64,000 nucleotides of DNA from Thunnus maccoyii (lineage: Eukaryota; Chordata; Actinopteri; Scombriformes; Scombridae), in contig NC_056540.1 of the NCBI RefSeq assembly GCF_910596095.1, positions 15,588,501 to 15,652,500 on the forward strand, in the 5' to 3' direction. The notes beneath the pieces are model-generated. The model was not told where the DNA came from. It did no database searches and saw only the letters and a list, made by a program, of their open reading frames with translations. Below are positions 58,879 through 64,000 of the stretch, one piece after another. The position numbers were made by a program, and so were the translations under genes. Each line of letters begins with the position of its first letter. Within the stretch, counting starts at the first letter, position 1.

Positions 58879-61800
58879 TTCATCAAGTCCCTCATCCTCA
58901 TCCTCCTCGTCTTCTTCTTCTTCTTCTTCTTCTTCCTCTTCCTCTTCTCCTGGCTTTCCCTCCCCCTCTCCCACCTCTTTGCGCACTGACTTTTGCCTTT
59001 GGTCTCTCGACTTTCGCCTCCAGAGTGCGCTGTGACGCTGCTGACTGGAATGATGAAGGAAAAGAGAGCAGTTCATGTACAGTTCATGCTGTGCAGTGTG
59101 CGCGTATGAGCTTGATGTGGAGAAACAAGAAAAACTTCAGACGTGCGCACCATACATACTCTGAAACTGTTTGATTCCAAATTATTGTATCTCTATTTTG
59201 GGGAAAAGTTGATATGTTACATTCAGTAATTAGTATTTAAAAATCCTCACTGACAACTGCAAACTCAAAACTTCTCTATTTGTTTGTAATTTCTTGTCAC
59301 AATGTCACAATTAATAACTCAATTTAGAAAAGAGATCTTCATACACTATGAGGCTTAGCAGCGCTATGCCTGACCTTGCGTTGAGGATGCCGTTGTAAGT
59401 CTGGAGCTGCTTCATGAAGCCTTCGTTGGGCTTGATGATGGAGCGGCGATCCCTGACGAAGGCCAGCGCCACATCCAGCGGCCAGCGTTGCTGCTTCATG
59501 GCGTAAGCGATCACCGTGGATGCAGAGCGAGACACTCCCATCTTACAGTGCACCAACACGGCCTGCCCGCTCTTCCTGCGGCACAAAGAGACCAATTTAA
59601 GTTATTTAAAGAATAATGATGACAAATGACAATAAGTAGAAATGGACCAGCACGTTATCAGGTTGATGTGGTCACAGCAACACTGACTGACCACTCTGCA
59701 ACTGAAAAATGCAAAAGCAATATATATCCAGTGAGTTGACAGTTGAGTCAAGCAAATTCACGATGCAGTCTGTGAGTTTGTGGACGTTACAGAACTCAAA
59801 CTGAAGGTAATACACTGAGTCACAGTGTGACTAAAACTGCAAAGTTGTAATAAAACACAATAAAGGACAGTCTGCAGACATGATCTTATAGTGCAAGGAA
59901 TTTAGTGTCAAAACTCCTAACTGAGTCATCAAAATGAGGTAAAATATGTTGAGCTGTTACAGCTGGAATGTGAACAAGTCTGAAAGCGATGCTGCGGTTT
60001 CAGGAGGTTATTGACAGAGATGTGAAAGCAGTGTGCTTGAATTTAATTTATAATCCTGATGATTTTCATTATCAAACCCTAGTTTTGTTACTGTTTATGC
60101 TCAGCATTTTGTCTGCAACAGCCATTCAATGTATTTACATTTTGTAATTATCTCTCTATAGCAGTTTTGGCGAGGCGGCATTCACGCACTGAATTGAACT
60201 TGCCAACCTAAGCATGAAGGATTCAAAGGAAACCAGTCATGCATGTAATCCAGCGTTTTATCTGCTTTATCAGTTTACCAACTGTTTTATCTCACAGACG
60301 CCTCACTGTTAACAGTTCACTCTCCCAACGCCGTATATTAAAAGCAAAATACTGGATGGCTTTGATTGTGAAGCAGTCCCAGGAAATGCAACATATTTGT
60401 GATCTTTCATCAAAATATGTCATTTTTTGACAGCAAATTTGTTTAATTTTATTGTTAAAATATGCATCAGTTGCTCTTTGGTTGTATTTCTGATAAATAA
60501 GCTACTCAAGGAGTGTTTGATGTAGTATTAAATTACAGTTATGCAATGTTATTAACTGCAACCACAAGTGTGGCCAAATGAACCACGACTGAAGACGTCA
60601 AGAGTCTTGTGATGTGTTTTAGGGTTTCAGGGCTACCTTGCAGTGTTGATAAAGTTGAATGTGTCAGTCCAGTAGGGGAGCAGGTCTGTGGCCTCCACAT
60701 CGTACACTCTGATGTTCATGTAATTGAAGGATTCGGGGAAGAAGTTGTCGATTTCCCTCGTCACATTCAAAATGTAGCCCACACTAAAAAATAAATACAC
60801 ACACACACAGACACACAAGCTCAGAGCCACAGTGGTGACTAAACAAACCACAATACCATGTTCCCCATGACGAGACATAATGAGACACAGAGAATAATAG
60901 ATAACAGATAGAGAAGAATACACAGAGCAATCGAACATGATGCAGGTGAAAACACTAACTTGTTCTTCTGCAGCTCCTCAAAGTTCGCTGCGTTCCACTC
61001 TGAGCCCTGAAACCAGATTAAAAAAAAGGGTTCAGTTGAAGGAACAGCAGATAAAAAAGGAGAGGGAACACAGCCTTTTTATATCGCTGTCAACACAGAT
61101 CCCCCAACAAAGGGGAAGTTAGAGTCACATGACAACTTCCTGGTTAAAACACACTTCCGTCAGCTTATTGACTAAAGCAAAAGCAATGCTTCTCATCACA
61201 GTGCTAAAATAAAGCTAATTACTGTGTTTGCAGCAGAGCGAACACTCACCAGATAAAGGTAGTCAAATATCTTAGAGGGTTTGTCCATCTGAGCCATGGT
61301 GACCAGGATCTCATTGTCAATATACTCCTTGAAGGGTCTCATGTCGAACCCTATTCTGGTCTCCAGGGCAGAGTGCACCTATAATACAGCAGCAAAGGAA
61401 AGATGGATTCATCCAGAGATACTTTGGACCATTCTCTCTCTTACTCTTTTAACATTTATGTTTCTCTGCCCTCATCTAGCAGCTCCATGACTTTATTCAG
61501 TTCAACTTCCTCTCTCTGTTTGCCAACATCTCTTACCATTTTAGACGTGAGGTTGTCCAGGTCTTCAGTTCTCATGATGTCTCTCAGGTGCTCCTTGATC
61601 AGCCCCTCTTTAGAATTTCTCTCTACCGAGCTGCCCGTAAAAGATCAGGTGAAACTTAAGTACAAGCTGACGTTTTGCACATTTAAAGCAGCGGGAGACT
61701 CTCTCAGCCACCACAGATAAATTACATTTACAAGAAACAGAGCCGACGTTCACCTCTGTCCATCGATGTCCTTCCTGACCGACTCCAGGTCGTTCATGGC

Positions 61801-63384
61801 CTCCCATTCGTTGAGGCAGAAGCGGTCGGATTCGATGTGCCGCTGGTAGTACTGCGCCCACTCCAGACCGGAGCCTGGGATCACCACTGACTTGACCGCC
61901 CGCTCGCAGCAGCCGTGCAACACCTGCAGCACTGACCTTGCAGTAGGGGGAACAGAGAGGAGACGATGTCACTACATAAAAGTCGAGGAGAGTGAAAATC
62001 TCAGGCAGAGGCTATGGAGTTGATGGATTCAGTGGTCTCAGTTGTTGATGAGGTACGTTACCGTGTCTTAGTATTAGCATTTTGACTCACCACATGGTCT
62101 GCATGGAAACAGGCTTAAAAATTCTGGTCTCTTCCGCTGAGGTCACACTAAAACCGCTGTGAACAGAAAAAGAGAAACACAAAAGAGAAAAAAGAAGTAA
62201 TGATGAGACTGTTGAGCTACGAAGCGGACTGACAATGACGACAGAGTGAAATGATTCAATTTATTCGGTGCAAATTAGTGATGGTTGGCGTGGAGACAGA
62301 GGAGTGAAAATGTGAGGATAGAAAAGAAAGAGAGAAAACCAAATTAGCACAGTTGGAGGTGTGATCTAGCCTTTTGAGCGTAGACACGCTGGTGCGACAT
62401 GGTGAGCGATCAAAGCGTCTAATACGACACTTGGCATGTGACATCATCGGATTAGTTCAAACACAGCAGTCAGCAGCAGGGCCACCATACCACGTCACCC
62501 TGACTGATTTTAGACCTGCAAAATTCTCAGTTCCAGCTCGCTACATCCTCATACGGAGAGTTGGCACATTTGTAACAGATACTGTAATGAGTGGCCACAA
62601 GCCAAAAACAGCCTCAAACATTTCAATCATATCATATCTGGAATCTCAGGTGTTTAAACAAGACACTAAAGCTGAGCTGAAGTAGGAGTAAGAGGCTATT
62701 TAGCATATTTACAAGAAAGTAACCACAGCTAAACTCTCACTAACCCTTACGTACTGACATAGTAAGAAACCAGTCATACTTTACTTTCACTTCACTGTAA
62801 AAACACATGATCTCCCTGCTTATGTAAGGGTCTGAGGGAGTGATAGGAGCAGTTGTAATTTATGGAGAATGATTCGACTCCACAAATAGAGACATTACTC
62901 ATTCACATTATCTCTGGCCAGAATCCCAGATATCAGGCTGCACCGTCTGTGCCGCGGCTTCACACACACACACACTCCTCACTTGTGCTTCTATCCTTTA
63001 AACGTAATCTTCAATCCCTTCTCAAAAGGGTTTCTTACCCATCTCCGTCCAGATACACCTGTGTGTCACTCCATATCGGCAGAACCAGGCCGATGGTGCA
63101 CTGATCACTGCGAAGAGGACAGAGAGGACAGAGAAACAAGACAAGGAAGGAAGTTCAGCTGACTGGTTCTTGTTTGTCAAAGGTTTCACCAGAAATTGTT
63201 AACTGAATGGAAATAGTATCTTGTGTACTCTGTGTGAAAGGGTACACCTGTATCTCTGTTACACACACCTGTCTGAGTTAGGGAAATCCATGCCGAGCAG
63301 GATGCTCTCCTGTTTGCTGCTGAGGGTGGAGACGACGATCAGATACCTGACTCTGACCGTGCTGACTGACTCCAGCTGCACCGC
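58341..63384 (-). CDS. ssh3: Slingshot protein phosphatase, partial (5' exons outside window)
   Basis: Cytosolic dual-specificity phosphatase that removes phosphate from cofilin Ser3 and so promotes actin turnover. Twelve exons joined from the right give 509 codons in one frame: 63,269-63,384, 63,039-63,107, 62,091-62,156, 61,754-61,936, 61,537-61,630, 61,250-61,378, 60,960-61,006, 60,637-60,783, 59,375-59,575, 58,762-59,044, 58,556-58,657 and 58,341-58,430. The N-terminal slingshot domain shows VRYLIVVS, ILLGMDF and DGDGGFSV. A DEK-C-type helix follows (GLIKEHLRDIMRTEDLDN), then the catalytic domain: YILNVTREIDNFFP, VYDVEATDLLPYW with the general acid, VHCKMGVSRSAS with the C-x5-R loop, and the family's RHSALWR. 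The next exon carries an unusual run of about 16 Asp flanked by Glu. The last exon is uncertain. Paralogue choice (3) rests on nearness to tcirg1, as in human, and is less sure than the family. Confidence 0.88.
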
Positions 63385-64000
63385 CTGCACGACAGCGTAC
63401 AAGAGGATGAGATCAGGAGACGGAGTCAGAGGATGTTTGAGACAGAAAGGAGAGCATCATGCCCGAGGCTCAGTTAAATTAATGAAATATGAGTGCTACA
63501 TGTCGCAGTTTCTCATTAAAGCCTGTTAACACACTGTGCAAAATATCCTGTGCAGTATATTTTCCTTGGCCTTCCTGGGAAATCACATCAAGGAAGTTAA
63601 TGTCATGTTTACGGAGTAACTCTAGCTATTGGCTATTGTCCACTTAAAGGAGCATACCAGTTTTTTTGTTTTAGCCCATTAATTTCAAATATTGTATACT
63701 TCACATTACCAATTACCGTTTTCCATGGCAAACATTGTGTTTAACATTGATCCCTCATCATCTATATCAATATATTTCTGGGTAATCCGTCAGATTTTAA
63801 CAAAGTTCCATTAATAATGCACGGTAACACAGCTTAAAATACAGATTACTTTAAAAAAGCTTTTACAGTGGAGTGTCCAAGTGCTTGTGGAAACAATGTC
63901 TGTAGCTGAACAACAAACTTTTGAATGTAAAGTTTTGTTTCTTGTTTGTTTATCCTCCTGTATTTTATTTATTCATGATTTCAGTGACAATGCTATGCAA
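63385..64000 (-). other. Slingshot intron reaching the window edge
   Basis: The exon at 63,269-63,384 is preceded (minus strand) by an acceptor tcgtgcag. Earlier exons encoding the start of the protein are not visible up to 64,000. Nothing else recognised. Confidence 0.6.

Noticed and set aside
58800-58935. CRISPR-like direct repeats
   Set aside because: Plain trinucleotide repeats within a vertebrate exon; there are no spacers and the genome is eukaryotic.
58766-59035. Plus-strand poly-serine open frame and neighbouring poly-histidine/proline frame
   Set aside because: They are the other strand of the Asp/Glu triplet repeat in the slingshot exon, which has matching splice sites and family motifs on the minus strand.

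Overview
The window is nuclear DNA from a teleost fish, probably a percomorph. Genes have many short exons with GT-AG introns, intergenic DNA is AT-rich, and the interspersed repeats are typical of fish: L2/CR1 and I-clade LINEs, hAT, Harbinger and Tc1-like elements, and an ISL2EU-like transposon. Exon joins below were made by eye from splice signals, reading phase and family similarity. Four conserved genes are identified: prpf19, tcirg1 (V-ATPase a3), mrpl18 and a slingshot phosphatase, probably ssh3.

Layout. 1-21,620: a tandem array on the minus strand of related membrane receptors with three immunoglobulin-like domains. Two copies have complete open exon sets (9,752-13,250 and 16,359-20,658). 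A third (about 761-7,938) is a pseudogene with an internal deletion and an intron filled with transposons. A 3'-flank remnant at 20,834-21,620 marks the array edge. 22,515-28,654: a divergent relative on the plus strand, head to head with the array. 30,373-35,170: prpf19. 38,229-45,182: tcirg1, with two CACGTG E-boxes of CLEAR type upstream. About 47,000-52,200: a decayed ISL2EU-like DNA transposon whose transposase faces a SWIM / YqaJ-nuclease / PHD protein on the other strand. 53,330-56,112: mrpl18, with nested DNA elements in its introns. 58,341-63,384: the central and C-terminal part of the slingshot gene on the minus strand; its 5' exons lie beyond the right edge.

The conserved genes have separate housekeeping or bone/lysosome roles (splicing and ubiquitination, proton pumping, mitochondrial translation, cofilin dephosphorylation). 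Nothing suggests they act together, although SSH3 and TCIRG1 are also near neighbours on human 11q13. The least familiar part is the receptor family. In the predicted ectodomains the usual F-strand cysteine is missing from all three Ig-like domains, and only two cysteines remain, at matching places in every complete copy. The cytoplasmic tails end in a shared box around VYTS-[DE]-[KQ]-LN-x-L. The array copies add PPxY and ITIM-like motifs. I could not match this family to a named gene.
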